64,000 bases of DNA. It comes from Azotosporobacter soli. GTDB lineage: Bacteria; Bacillota; Negativicutes; SG130. Below the pieces are notes generated by a model, which ran no database searches, was not told the origin of the DNA, and saw only the letters and a program-made list of their open reading frames with translations. Below are positions 32,827 to 41,390 of the stretch, one piece after another (position 1 is the stretch's first letter; each line of letters begins with the position of its first letter). A program made the position numbers and the translations under genes. The stretch is taken from the NCBI RefSeq assembly GCF_030542965.1, contig NZ_JAUAOA010000001.1, positions 372,001-436,000 on the forward strand. The letters run 5' to 3'.

Positions 32827-34168
32827 ATAGCGACATTCGGTTCAAATGGCGAAACTCAAGCCATAAGAGCGCGCCGGTCAGCAAAGAGGAGACCAGATCC
32901 GCCGCCGGACCGGCCAGCCAGATTCCTGTAAGTCCGAAAAAACGGGGCAGCAGCAGCACGAGCGGCAGCAAGAAGACGAACTGCCGCGACAGGCTGAGAA
33001 AAATCGCTTGCCGCGCTTTGCCGACCGCCTGGAAATAGGTGGTGCAGACAACCTGGAAACCGATGATCGGCAGCATGAAGAGATAGATCCGCATGCCGAA
33101 AGCACCGATCGCGATCAGTTCCTCATTGCCGTTGAACAAACGGATGATCGACTCGTCGAAAATCTGAACGATCAGGAACGCCGCGCAGCAGATCAACGTG
33201 GCCGCCACCCCGGCTTTATAGAGCGTTTCTTTGACGCGTTGAAAATTATTCGCACCGAAATTGTAGCCAATGATCGGCTGCGCTCCTTGGCTGATGCCGA
33301 ATACCGGCATTACCAACAGCATCGCGACGCGATTGATGATGCCCATCGCCGCCACGCCGAGCTCGCCGCTATAGAGGATCAGACTGTGATTGAAGAGTAC
33401 GCCGACAACGCTGGCGGCAATTTGCATCAGAAACGGCGATGAGCCAATCGAAACGATCTCTGCGACGATGCTTCGCTTCGGCTTCAGATTCTTCCAGTGC
33501 AGTTTGAGGAAACTTTTCTCACTGCGCAAAAACAAGAGCACCCAGAAAGCCGCGACCGCCTGCGCAATCACGGTAGCCAGCGCCGAGCCGCTGATGCCTA
33601 AGTGCAAGCCAAAAATAAAAATCGGATTCAAAACCACATTTAAGCCCGCCGCGATCAGCATCGTCGCCATCGCCGTCTTCGGATGGCCCTGCGCTCGGAT
33701 CACGCTATTCAAGCCGAAGCTTAGGTACATGAAGATACTGCCAAGCAAAAGCACGCGCGTGAACTCTCTCGCCATCGGCAGCAGTTCGGGCGTTGCGCCA
33801 AGCAGCATCAGCAAGGGATCGAGAAAGACAAGTAAGGCGGCGGTCAGTCCCGCTGCCAGGAGAAAGAGCAGCCCCGTCGCATTGCCTAAAATCAGCTCCG
33901 CCATCGCTTTATCCTTCTGTCCAAGGCAAATCGAGATTCGCGCGCTGGCGCCGACCCCGACCAACATGCCAAAGCCCATCAGGACAATGACCAGCGGAAA
34001 GGCGATCGTGACCGCTGCCAAGCCGAGTTCGCCGACGCCGCGCCCGACGAAAACACTGTCCACGATATTATATAAGGCATTGACGACCATGCCGGTAATC
34101 GCCGGTACGGAAAACTTCCAGAGCAATCGTCCCACCGACTCTTCGCCCAAGGCATTCGGATGTTCCAT
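32825..34168 (-). CDS. MATE family efflux transporter
   Basis: A 447-residue membrane protein with 12 predicted helices in two MatE halves (N-terminal VPAITGMVVNALYNIVDSVF, and GISQGAQPIIGYNFGA in the second half). It is an Na+ or H+ driven multidrug or metabolite exporter; the substrate is unknown. It is divergent from an MFS exporter; the 143-base region between them carries the direct repeat CGAAGTA twice, 23 bp apart, a possible shared operator. Confidence 0.9.
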   Translation of the reverse strand: MEHPNALGEESVGRLLWKFSVPAITGMVVNALYNIVDSVFVGRGVGELGLAAVTIAFPLVIVLMGFGMLVGVGASARISICLGQKDKAMAELILGNATGLLFLLAAGLTAALLVFLDPLLMLLGATPELLPMAREFTRVLLLGSIFMYLSFGLNSVIRAQGHPKTAMATMLIAAGLNVVLNPIFIFGLHLGISGSALATVIAQAVAAFWVLLFLRSEKSFLKLHWKNLKPKRSIVAEIVSIGSSPFLMQIAASVVGVLFNHSLILYSGELGVAAMGIINRVAMLLVMPVFGISQGAQPIIGYNFGANNFQRVKETLYKAGVAATLICCAAFLIVQIFDESIIRLFNGNEELIAIGAFGMRIYLFMLPIIGFQVVCTTYFQAVGKARQAIFLSLSRQFVFLLPLVLLLPRFFGLTGIWLAGPAADLVSSLLTGALLWLEFRHLNRMSL

Positions 34169-34311
34169 TTATCTTCAACCTCAATCTTTTTCTATCTATA
34201 TATATCGAAGTATAGTATAGTACACTCCGAAGTAAAGCACAAAGTGTTTCCGCAGCAGGCGCTTTCTTTTCGCTCACACTGTCGATCCATTTTTTAAGCG
34301 GAGGTTTCATC

Positions 34312-35661
34312 ATGTCAGAACGTTCTGTATTGCTTATCGTCATGTCCACTTCTTTTCTGGCGCCCTTCATGGCCAGTTCCATCAATCTCGCTTTGCCGAC
34401 GATCGGGCGCGAATTTTCGGCCGATCCCATTTTGCTCAGCTGGATCGCCTCCAGCTATATTCTTGGCGCCGCCGCTTTCCTTATGCCGTTCGGCCGTTTG
34501 GCCGACATCATCGGGCGCAAAAAGATTTATCTCAGCGGCATTATCTTTTTCTCCCTTTTCACGCTTCTTTCCGGCACAGCCGACAGTTTATCGATGCTGC
34601 TGGCCTTTCGCGTCGCACAGGGCATCGCCAGCGCGATGCTCTTCAGCACCGGCATCGCCATCCTCACCTCCGTCTTCCCGGCGGCGAAGCGCGGTTACGC
34701 GCTCGGCCTGACTACCGGTTCCACCTATGTCGGACTCTCGCTCGGCCCTGTATTGGGCGGCTTTTTAAATTATCAGTTCGGCTGGCGCAGTCTCTTCTTC
34801 TTCAGCGCCGTTTTCGCAGCGCTTACCGCCGTCTTTGCCATGCGCCGCCTGCAGGGCGAGTGGCGCGAAGCGAGCGGCGAACATTTCGACTGGCCGGGGG
34901 CATTTTCTTATACCGCAGGCATCACGCTGACACTCTACAGCCTCTCTTCCTTTTCAACGCTCGCCCATTCCGCGTATTGGCTCGCGCTTGGCCTTTTTCT
35001 GCTCGCAGCTTTTCTCTACTATGAAGCACGTCAAGCATCGCCGTTGCTTCCCGTCCGTTTGTTTTGCAATAATCCTCTCTTCGCATTTTCCAACCTGGCG
35101 GCGCTGATCAACTACAGTGCGACCTTTGCCGTCAGCTTTCTTCTTTCCCTGCATCTGCAACTGATCCGCCATTTAGATTCGGCGCAATCCGGTCTAATCC
35201 TGCTCGCGCTGCCGCTCTTCATGGCCCTTTTTTCGCCACTGGCCGGTCGCCTGTCCGATCGCCTTCAACCGGCGCTCATCGCTTCCTGGGGCATGGCGCT
35301 CAGCGCCTTGGGACTCTTTTTCTTCACCTTCCTGCTTGCCGACAGTCCGCTCGCGCTTATCCTTGTGAATCTTACCTTAGTCGGTCTTGGCTTCGCCCTC
35401 TTTTCTTCGCCAAACACCAACGCCATCATGAGCTCCGTCGAAAAAAAACACTACGGCGTCGCCGCCTCAACGCTGGCGATGATGCGTCTGACCGGACAAG
35501 CCGTCAGCATGGCAATCGTCACGCTGCTCTTTTCGCTCCATTCCAGCAGCGAAAATACGAGCGCGCTCCTTTTGCAAAGCAGCCATAACGCATTTCTCAT
35601 TTTCACTGCGCTATGCACCTGCGGAATTTTCGCTTCCCTGGCGCGCGGCAAACGGCAGTAG
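34312..35661 (+). CDS. MFS transporter, DHA2-like drug exporter
   Basis: A 449-residue major facilitator protein with about 14 helices. Motif A appears as GRLADIIGRKK and motif C as GLSLGPVLGGFL, typical of drug:H+ antiporters of the DHA2 group. GGAGG precedes the ATG. It lies head-to-head with the MATE gene and has no adjacent regulator. Confidence 0.9.
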   Translation: MSERSVLLIVMSTSFLAPFMASSINLALPTIGREFSADPILLSWIASSYILGAAAFLMPFGRLADIIGRKKIYLSGIIFFSLFTLLSGTADSLSMLLAFRVAQGIASAMLFSTGIAILTSVFPAAKRGYALGLTTGSTYVGLSLGPVLGGFLNYQFGWRSLFFFSAVFAALTAVFAMRRLQGEWREASGEHFDWPGAFSYTAGITLTLYSLSSFSTLAHSAYWLALGLFLLAAFLYYEARQASPLLPVRLFCNNPLFAFSNLAALINYSATFAVSFLLSLHLQLIRHLDSAQSGLILLALPLFMALFSPLAGRLSDRLQPALIASWGMALSALGLFFFTFLLADSPLALILVNLTLVGLGFALFSSPNTNAIMSSVEKKHYGVAASTLAMMRLTGQAVSMAIVTLLFSLHSSSENTSALLLQSSHNAFLIFTALCTCGIFASLARGKRQ

Positions 35662-35676
35662 CACGCGCATTTTAAA

Positions 35677-35705
35677 AGAGCCGTCTCAGATAGAGACGGC
35701 CTTTG
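35677..35705 (+). terminator. Weak terminator after the MFS gene
   Basis: GCCGTCTC pairs with GAGACGGC, but only a short CTTTG follows. Confidence 0.5.
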
Positions 35706-35815
35706 AAACTGTCGACAAAACGAACTCAAGCGGGGCATTTTTTACACGAAGAATCGAAGAAGCGAAGTCGGCCGATAGAATCGCCCGACTTCGCTTCTTC
35801 GTGTTATCGTTTCTT
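35706..35815 (-). repeat. Dispersed palindromic repeat, copy 2
   Basis: Read on the minus strand, this is the shorter copy of the element at 19780-19920. ACACGAAGAAGCGAAG pairs with CTTCGCTTCTTCG, with the core GGCGAT-tcta-TCGGCC, then TCTTCGTGTAAAAAA and the CTTGA.TTCGTTT..GTCGACAGT tail. It starts right after the MFS gene terminator and abuts the beta-flower gene. Confidence 0.6.
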
Positions 35816-35821
35816 TTTATC

Positions 35822-36178
35822 CTAATCCCGGATAAAATCGCGCCAATCAAGCGACGACCAGTCCGCACGCGGCCCCGGCACTGCCGAAAGACGCGTCGGC
35901 AGCGGCGTCAGCGGCGGCACGACGCCAAGCGGCGAAAACGGTTCCTGCTGGCGTTCCGGCAGGCGTGGCCCGCCAAGCGCCGAATCGATGAACGCGACGA
36001 CAAAGCCGCTTTTATCGCGGAAAAAGCCGGTCGAAAAAAAGCCCAACGGCTCGCCATGTACATTGAAAACACCTTCATTGTCTAAAAAGCCCAGTACTTT
36101 AGAGCCTTCGAGGTTATACACATATTCTTTGTCGAGCCACGCCCGCACGACGCCGCGTCGATCGAAAATTGCAATCAT
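35822..36178 (-). CDS. 4-fold beta-flower-like protein
   Basis: A 118-residue protein. Its first 70 residues contain four short, similar strands pairs (IAIFDRRGVVRAWLD, YVYNLEGSKVLGFLD, GVFNVHGEPLGFF, GFFRDKSGFVVAFID). This matches the 4-fold beta-flower family, whose function is unknown. The Pro-rich tail is probably flexible. I chose the ATG at 36178, which has GAGGGGG in front; the longer frame to 36253 lacks a ribosome site. Confidence 0.72.
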   Translation of the reverse strand: MIAIFDRRGVVRAWLDKEYVYNLEGSKVLGFLDNEGVFNVHGEPLGFFSTGFFRDKSGFVVAFIDSALGGPRLPERQQEPFSPLGVVPPLTPLPTRLSAVPGPRADWSSLDWRDFIRD

Positions 36179-36303
36179 CCTTTGTCCCCCTCTTACCTCT
36201 GCTTTTCTTGTATCTTCGGCGTCGAAGACCTGTTTCCTGCTAAACGCCGCCAATCTCTCGAGCCGCAGTGCATGGCCGCTTCAGCAAAAGACCTGTTTCA
36301 GAC

Positions 36304-36354
36304 AAAAAAAGACTGCCGTAAACAGCATTTTAGCGCTGTTTTGCGACAGTCTTT
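36304..36354 (-). terminator. Terminator of the cheV-cheY transcript
   Basis: A long imperfect stem (AAAGACTG with CAGTCTTT at its base, AAACAGC with GCTGTTT inside) followed by T7 on the minus strand. Confidence 0.85.
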
Positions 36355-36385
36355 CTTTACCGTTATGAAAAAGCGTTGCTCTTTC

Positions 36386-36751
36386 CTATTTTTCAAGAAA
36401 CGGGCCGACCACTTCTTTAAATTCCTGCGCCGAAAAAGGTTTCAACAAGAACGCGTCGCTGCCCAAAGCTTTCAATTCTTCAAGCGCCTCAGGCGAGCTG
36501 TGGCTGCTGCACATGATGACCTTGGCCTTTGGCTGCGTTTCCTTAAATGCTTTCAGCACCGCGATGCCGTCGATCCCGGTCATCACAATATCCAAAAGCG
36601 CCAAATCAAACGCCTGCGCCGCCATGCTTTCCATCGCACCCGCGCCATTATCCGATTGGCTGATTTCACTTTCGGCAATACCGTTCGCCTTCAATTCACG
36701 GATGAGAATACCGCGGGCAAAAGTCGAATCATCCACCACCAAGATTTTCAT
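36386..36751 (-). CDS. CheY-like response regulator
   Basis: A 121-residue receiver with DD at 7-8, phospho-acceptor D54 in ALLDIVMTGIDG, SS in the T position and K in LLKPFS. It probably acts in chemotaxis or a related phosphorelay, because the CheV gene ends 31 bases upstream. Whether it is the motor-binding CheY or a side receiver cannot be told. Confidence 0.88.
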   Translation of the reverse strand: MKILVVDDSTFARGILIRELKANGIAESEISQSDNGAGAMESMAAQAFDLALLDIVMTGIDGIAVLKAFKETQPKAKVIMCSSHSSPEALEELKALGSDAFLLKPFSAQEFKEVVGPFLEK

Positions 36752-36782
36752 CTGCTTCCTCCCGTTTTGCCGTCAGTTATTT

Positions 36783-37706
36783 CTACAGTGCTTCTTTATC
36801 AACAAGATCGATCAGCTGTGCAATCTCCGGTTTTGAAATCTGCGCATTTGCGCCGAGCGCCTCGCCTTTACGCCGCATTTCCTCATTAATCAGCGACGAG
36901 AAGATGATGACCGGCAACGGCTGCAGGTCGCGATTTTCACGAATGCGTTTCAAGAGATGATGCCCGTCCATCTGCGGCATTTCAATATCGGTAATCAACA
37001 ACTGCACGCTTTTTTCGATCGGCTGTCCGCTCTTGCCAATTTCCTCCAGCTTCTCCCAGGCCTCTTTGCCGTTCGGGAACGCCAATACGTTCACATAGCC
37101 GGATGCATGCAGCGTGCTGATCAAGAGGTCACGCAGCATGTGCGAGTCTTCGGCGACCACCAGCGTCTTCTTGTTGCGTTCTTCGCGACGGTCAACGCTG
37201 GTTTCCGGCACGGCGCTCAATTTGCGGTTGATTTCCGGATTGATTTCGGAAACGATCTTTTCGAAGTCGAGCAGTACGACCATCTTTTCGTTCATCTTGA
37301 TAATTCCGACCACCATTTCCGAATCCGTGATATCGGGCGGCGGCTCCATCTGCTCCCAGGACACGCGATGGATACGCGAGACCTTGTCGACAAGAAAGCC
37401 GACAAAATAATTATTGAGCTCACTGACAATGATGTTCTGTCCGGCGTCCGCATCTTCCGGATCGACAACCGAGCCCAGGCAGCGCGGCAAATTTACGAGC
37501 GGCATGATCCTGCCCCGCAAGGTGAAAATCCCGTCGACATAGGGATGCGCATTGGGAAGCTTGGTCGTCGGAACGCAATTGATAACCTCTCTGACTTTCG
37601 CCACATTGATACCGTAGTTCACCTTACCGATTGAGAATTCGATGATCTCAAACTCATTTGTTCCCGTTTCAATCAAAATACCTTTTTTCTCCGCCGCTTG
37701 ACTCAC
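36783..37706 (-). CDS. cheV: Chemotaxis coupling protein CheV
   Basis: A 307-residue protein with an N-terminal CheW-like domain (FEIIEFSIGKVNYGINVAKV, GIFTLRGRIMPLVNLP) and a C-terminal receiver (VAEDSHMLRDLL, LITDIEMPQMDG). CheV links chemoreceptors to CheA and adapts by phosphorylation. The start is a GTG at 37706, set by GGGAGG seven bases ahead. It is likely to serve the chemoreceptors encoded at 53.9 and 60.2 kb as well as others. Confidence 0.93.
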   Translation of the reverse strand: MSQAAEKKGILIETGTNEFEIIEFSIGKVNYGINVAKVREVINCVPTTKLPNAHPYVDGIFTLRGRIMPLVNLPRCLGSVVDPEDADAGQNIIVSELNNYFVGFLVDKVSRIHRVSWEQMEPPPDITDSEMVVGIIKMNEKMVVLLDFEKIVSEINPEINRKLSAVPETSVDRREERNKKTLVVAEDSHMLRDLLISTLHASGYVNVLAFPNGKEAWEKLEEIGKSGQPIEKSVQLLITDIEMPQMDGHHLLKRIRENRDLQPLPVIIFSSLINEEMRRKGEALGANAQISKPEIAQLIDLVDKEAL

Positions 37707-37951
37707 GATAACACCTCCCAAATAATTCCGCTGTTCTCTATTTATTTTCAGTATGCTTACAGTCGCATCTTTTCATCAATTATTCTGCTTCGCCTGCTTT
37801 TCTCCCTGCTTGTCGTTAATATTTTAATTTAGTTAACTCCGCTTCCATTATATCCCATCTTGTGCAAAATAAAAAAGTTTTCTTTTTTATTTTTTTGCGT
37901 TACTCTTTTCTTAGAGCTTTTTAAGCATCACACAGTAAGGAGGGATTGTTC

Positions 37952-39052
37952 ATGTATGTATCCTTTCCCCTATTGCGCCGCTGCTCCATGACGCTCGCAG
38001 CATTGCGTTCTTTCACACGTTTCGCTTTGCTTGTCGCCGCATTCCTACTACTTCTTCCGTCCTCATTTTGCTCCGCCGGTGATTGGACATTGGCTACTCG
38101 CACAGAAAGCGGCACATCGTACTGGTGGAATCCGTGGCAAGCGCATTCCGTTCTCCTTGCCAACGGCGAGACAGTTTTCACGCTTCCCGTTTGCATCGGC
38201 AACCCTAACCGCCCTGGAGCCACTCGCCATCTCGTCATAAAACCGGCCAGTCAGGACTGGATCGTTTCACCCGACATGCCGCAAGACAATGGTTACATCA
38301 CCGTTGCAGAAACTGCCGGCATACAACCTTATTCCGCATCCGCCGCCGCAGGTTGGCAACCCATCATCGATAAGGCATTAGAGCTTAACGCCAGTCTGCC
38401 GGATATGCCTCTGCTCGCCGGACAGCTCGTGCCGCTGCCTTACGTCAAGACGCACGCACCGCTAGGCGCCAGCCATCCTGGTTATGCGCTGCGTGACAAA
38501 CACGGCGACAACTTTAATATTTACATTTTCACCAACTATGAAGAACGCCAAATCAATCAAGCTGACAGCGATCTAGCCTTGTCAAATGACATCATCGTCC
38601 GCGGCCGTTACTGGGCCGCCAGCGCCAAAGATAACGCTGCCGTCATCCAAGAAACCTCTCTCTTTCCCAACAACACATCCATCGGACAGTTCAACCTGTC
38701 ACGCGACATGATTTCGCTCTTGCCGCGCTGGCAAAGCTATCGACAGCCCGATTTGCTTGTTATCCGCCAAGGCGGTACGCTGAATGCCGAGCTGCGTTTT
38801 TTCTGCATCGCGGACGGACAACTTAAACCCGTCCTGCTTCGCTTGCCGGACAACAGCGTCAGTGATTACAAAGCAGTAAATCCATTCGCCGCAGCCGACC
38901 ACAGTGTAAGCGGTTATATCCAGGTTCAGCCGGACGGCCAACTTCTGCTGCGTTCTTATGATCGCAGCCAGGCAAAACCGCTCGACTATAGCCTGCTAAC
39001 TTTTCAACCGGAACAGCTTGCGCTCGTCGTCAGCAAAAGCTGGAATGAATAA
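37952..39052 (+). CDS. Secreted protein of unknown function
   Basis: A 366-residue protein with a signal peptide (hydrophobic ALLVAAFLLLLPSSFCSAG; cleavage near residue 43). The mature part is rich in W, Y and aromatic residues and looks all-beta, with no lipobox and no enzyme motif that I recognise. AAGGAGG precedes the ATG. The 245-base region upstream is AT-rich and holds only poly-A/T tracts. It is monocistronic. Confidence 0.7.
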   Translation: MYVSFPLLRRCSMTLAALRSFTRFALLVAAFLLLLPSSFCSAGDWTLATRTESGTSYWWNPWQAHSVLLANGETVFTLPVCIGNPNRPGATRHLVIKPASQDWIVSPDMPQDNGYITVAETAGIQPYSASAAAGWQPIIDKALELNASLPDMPLLAGQLVPLPYVKTHAPLGASHPGYALRDKHGDNFNIYIFTNYEERQINQADSDLALSNDIIVRGRYWAASAKDNAAVIQETSLFPNNTSIGQFNLSRDMISLLPRWQSYRQPDLLVIRQGGTLNAELRFFCIADGQLKPVLLRLPDNSVSDYKAVNPFAAADHSVSGYIQVQPDGQLLLRSYDRSQAKPLDYSLLTFQPEQLALVVSKSWNE

Positions 39053-39091
39053 GAAAGAGGTTGTCTCGATATTGAGACAACCTCTTTCTCT
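39052..39091. terminator. Bidirectional terminator
   Basis: GAAAGAGGTTGTCTC pairs perfectly with GAGACAACCTCTTTC around a six-base loop between convergent genes. Confidence 0.9.
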
Positions 39092-39106
39092 TCGCCTAGT
39101 CCTTTT

Positions 39107-39658
39107 TCAAAGCCGCGCCGCATAGTCGGTTACGCCGCGCGCCAGCGCCGCCGCGCATTCCTTTTGCTTTTCGGCACTCGCTAAGAGTATTGCCTCCTCA
39201 GGATTTGAAAGAAAGGCGAGCTCGGCCAATACCGCCGGCATAGCCGTTCGCGTTAAGACATATAAACCGTTCACGCCGGGTACGGCCGCTTTGCAGCCTC
39301 GATCCGTCAACCCCAGCGCCGCGACCAGTTGATTTTGGATGCAGTTGGCCAGTTCTCTTCCCGCAGCGGAAGCGTCGCAATACCAGACCTCCGTCCCTCG
39401 CGCCGCCTGATCGCCTGCGCTGTTGCAATGAATGCTGACAAACAAATCCGCCGCCGCTGCATTCGCCTGCCTCGTCACCTGCGCCAACGAATCATCCTGA
39501 CAGACCATCACTTCACATCCGGCAGCCCGCAAATAAGCGGCAGCCGCCGCGCCGACAGCCGCGACCACATCCGCCTCCCGCAGCCCAAGCGCCGCATTCA
39601 CTGCCCCCGGATCGGGCACTCCGCCCGGCGCATGACCGGGATTCAAAAACACTTTCAT
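39107..39658 (-). CDS. N-acetylmuramoyl-L-alanine amidase (Amidase_3)
   Basis: A 183-residue zinc amidase domain. NPGHAPG gives the first histidine, LREADV the glutamate, VSIHCNSA the second histidine, and AVLAELAFLSNPEEA the catalytic glutamate. It cleaves the amide bond between muramic acid and the peptide stem. No signal peptide or cell-wall binding domain is present, so it may be released otherwise or act in spore or lysis processes. Confidence 0.88.
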   Translation of the reverse strand: MKVFLNPGHAPGGVPDPGAVNAALGLREADVVAAVGAAAAAYLRAAGCEVMVCQDDSLAQVTRQANAAAADLFVSIHCNSAGDQAARGTEVWYCDASAAGRELANCIQNQLVAALGLTDRGCKAAVPGVNGLYVLTRTAMPAVLAELAFLSNPEEAILLASAEKQKECAAALARGVTDYAARL

Positions 39659-39934
39659 GAAAATCGCCTCCTTTTATCCTTCCAGCAAGGCAAATTCCAA
39701 CCGCCGCCGTATTTAAATACCATTCGTGCTCCTTCTTTATGATTGCACTGCTCACCCCTCTGTTTGGCGGCCCGGCAGTTCAAGCAGCGTCAATGCCGGA
39801 TACGGCGGCTATTGTTTTTCACTCCAGCAGTATAAGCGGCGCTGCTTTTACTCTCACGACTCTGCCACAGGTACGCCGTTCAAAGCGGATTGCATTGCCG
39901 CCAGCAATTCGTCAAACGCGTTCTTTAAGAACGT
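39659..39934 (+). other. Gap with a possible gene remnant
   Basis: No intact gene is seen. From 39739 the plus strand reads a signal-peptide-like start (MIALLTPLFGGPAVQAA) and a short continuation (AIVFHSSSISGAAFTL), then loses sense. A second frame continues nearby with TPFKADCIAASNSSNAFFK. This could be a secreted-protein gene broken by a frameshift, but there is no ribosome site and the match is weak. Confidence 0.25.
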
Positions 39935-39996
39935 TTTAGACCGTAGCTGAACGCACCTTAGGATTTGCGCAAGGTGCCTTTCAGCTACGGTCTAAA
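39935..39996. repeat. Long imperfect palindrome at left edge of AT-rich islet
   Basis: TTTAGACCGTAGCTGA (39935-39950) pairs with TCAGCTACGGTCTAAA (39981-39996), and GCACCTT with AAGGTGC inside. It is preceded by CGTTCTT-t-AAGAACG at 39919-39933. Neither side has a terminator-like T run. It marks the point where base composition drops sharply. Confidence 0.7.
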
Positions 39997-40020
39997 CAGG
40001 TTAAAAAAATTCTGTTCTAT

Positions 40021-40470
40021 TTACTTCGGGAAGTATTTTTTTATATCTTCATTAATATTCAATTGCTCAAAAACAAACTTTGTTTTCGTCATTGCAAAGG
40101 GGGAAATTTCTTTTATAAAATCTTCTGCTTCACTAAATGATGATAATGAAAGCACAACGATAAAGCAAGATTCACCTGCAACTCTAAAACAATATTCACA
40201 CTTTGGATAATTAATGATATAGGAAGGGGCTAATTCATATTCACTCCCTTTTAAAGTTACTTCCACTATACATTTTATCGTTAACCCTAATTTGTTTTTG
40301 TTTATCTTAATCGTATAACCCTCAATCACTCCGTTATCTTCTAATCGTCTAACCCTTTCAGTTACGGAGGGAGGAGATAAATTAATTTTTTTGGACAATT
40401 CTCGTATAGATACCCTACTGTTTTTCTGAAGCTCAGCAAGTATATTAAAATCAATATCATCAAATTTCAT
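40021..40470 (-). CDS. Lrp/AsnC family transcriptional regulator
   Basis: A 149-residue regulator with an N-terminal helix-turn-helix (LQKNSRVSIRELSKKINLSP) and a C-terminal RAM/ligand-binding domain (GESCFIVVLSL). The gene is strongly AT-rich compared with the rest of the window and uses AAA, ATT and TTA codons freely, a sign of recent transfer. The ATG at 40470 follows AGGAG. It is divergent from the SnoaL-like gene and probably controls it. Confidence 0.88.
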   Translation of the reverse strand: MKFDDIDFNILAELQKNSRVSIRELSKKINLSPPSVTERVRRLEDNGVIEGYTIKINKNKLGLTIKCIVEVTLKGSEYELAPSYIINYPKCEYCFRVAGESCFIVVLSLSSFSEAEDFIKEISPFAMTKTKFVFEQLNINEDIKKYFPK

Positions 40471-40495
40471 TCGACAGAACAACTCCTAAAATATA

Positions 40496-40566
40496 TTTCA
40501 TACGAAACATGTTTAGCTTAATATTTATTTCATACAGAATGGAAAAAATTCATTTAATATTATACT
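40496..40566 (+). promoter_or_regulatory. Divergent control region of the AT-rich islet
   Basis: Two direct TTTCATAC repeats start at 40496 and 40528, 32 bp apart (three helical turns), and each has partial dyad symmetry (TTTCATACGAAA). A -10 box TATACT is at 40561-40566 for the rightward gene. This arrangement suits an Lrp-type octamer wrapping DNA. Confidence 0.5.
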
Positions 40567-40602
40567 ATATTCATAGCAGAAATTACAGGAGGAATTGTTA
40601 TT

Positions 40603-40977
40603 ATGAATGACATCATAAAAAAATATTTCACAGGTTTGGAAAGTGCCGATTATCAATCTACCATCCAATTGTTCGCAGAAGATGCGATAGTTAAGTCCCC
40701 ACTTTATGGAACAGTCTCAGCTCAGATTTTTTATAAAGATTTATTTAAAGATACGACACAATCAAAAATCACTTTATTAAATGTATTTTCAAATAAAAAC
40801 ACGCCCTCCGTTGGGGCAGTACATTTTCGTTATGATTGGACTATGAAAGATGGTTCTCAAACATTTTTTGAGTGTGTTGATATAATTAATTTATCAGCCT
40901 GCCGTAGAATTAAAGAGTTGACTATTATCTATGATACTTTTGGAACTCGTGATGCCTTCATGAAATTAAAAGCGTAA
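40603..40977 (+). CDS. SnoaL-like (NTF2 fold) protein
   Basis: A 124-residue protein with the SnoaL-like pattern: IIKKYFTGLESADYQSTIQLFAED at the start, a central beta sheet, and FECVDIINL near the end. Such proteins are small isomerases, hydrolases or ligand binders; no catalytic residues can be picked out. AGGAGG precedes the ATG. Base composition matches the neighbouring regulator, so the two arrived together. Confidence 0.75.
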   Translation: MNDIIKKYFTGLESADYQSTIQLFAEDAIVKSPLYGTVSAQIFYKDLFKDTTQSKITLLNVFSNKNTPSVGAVHFRYDWTMKDGSQTFFECVDIINLSACRRIKELTIIYDTFGTRDAFMKLKA

Positions 40978-41043
40978 GGTAGACAAAAGAATCCCCTCTT
41001 ACTGTTTGGCATATATCTCTAAATCTCCCTTCAAACAGTTCAT

Positions 41044-41095
41044 CCGTAACCATAGAAAAAGACAGGCTTTTACCTGTCTTTTTCTATGGTTACGG
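41044..41095. repeat. Perfect 23-bp palindrome at right edge of AT-rich islet
   Basis: Arms 41044-41066 and 41073-41095 are perfectly complementary across 23 bp with a six-base loop. The arms contain AGAAAAAGACAGG/CCTGTCTTTTTCT, so the core can act as a terminator for the SnoaL-like gene. The outer CCGTAACCATAG is far more than a terminator needs. Confidence 0.85.
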
Positions 41096-41155
41096 AGCTT
41101 CTATAATTAGGATATAAAATCTGCTTATAGAATGCGCACAAAACACCCTAAAAGC

Positions 41156-41184
41156 AAAAAAGGCTTCCCTATAGGGGAACGCCT
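41156..41184 (-). terminator. Terminator of the tRNA transcript
   Basis: AGGC-TTCCC and GGGAA-GCCT form a hairpin with a four-base loop, followed by T6 on the minus strand, 14 bases past tRNA-Lys. Confidence 0.85.
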
Positions 41185-41197
41185 TAAATCATTAAAT

Positions 41198-41273
<76 letters not shown>

Positions 41274-41277
41274 GTGT

Positions 41278-41354
41278 TGGCTGGGGAGGAAGGACTCGAA
41301 CCCTCGAATGCCTGAGTCAGAGTCAGGTGCCTTAGCCAGCTTGGCGACTCCCCA
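41278..41354 (-). tRNA. tRNA-Gln (CTG)
   Basis: A 77-nt tRNA on the minus strand. The acceptor TGGGGAG pairs with CTCCCCA; the anticodon loop is CTCTGAC, reading CAG; the T loop GTTCGAGTC is standard; and CCA is encoded. It precedes tRNA-Lys by 4 bases. Confidence 0.93.
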
Positions 41355-41390
41355 TCAGCTATTTATCTGTTGTACTTTAGCTACAGATAT

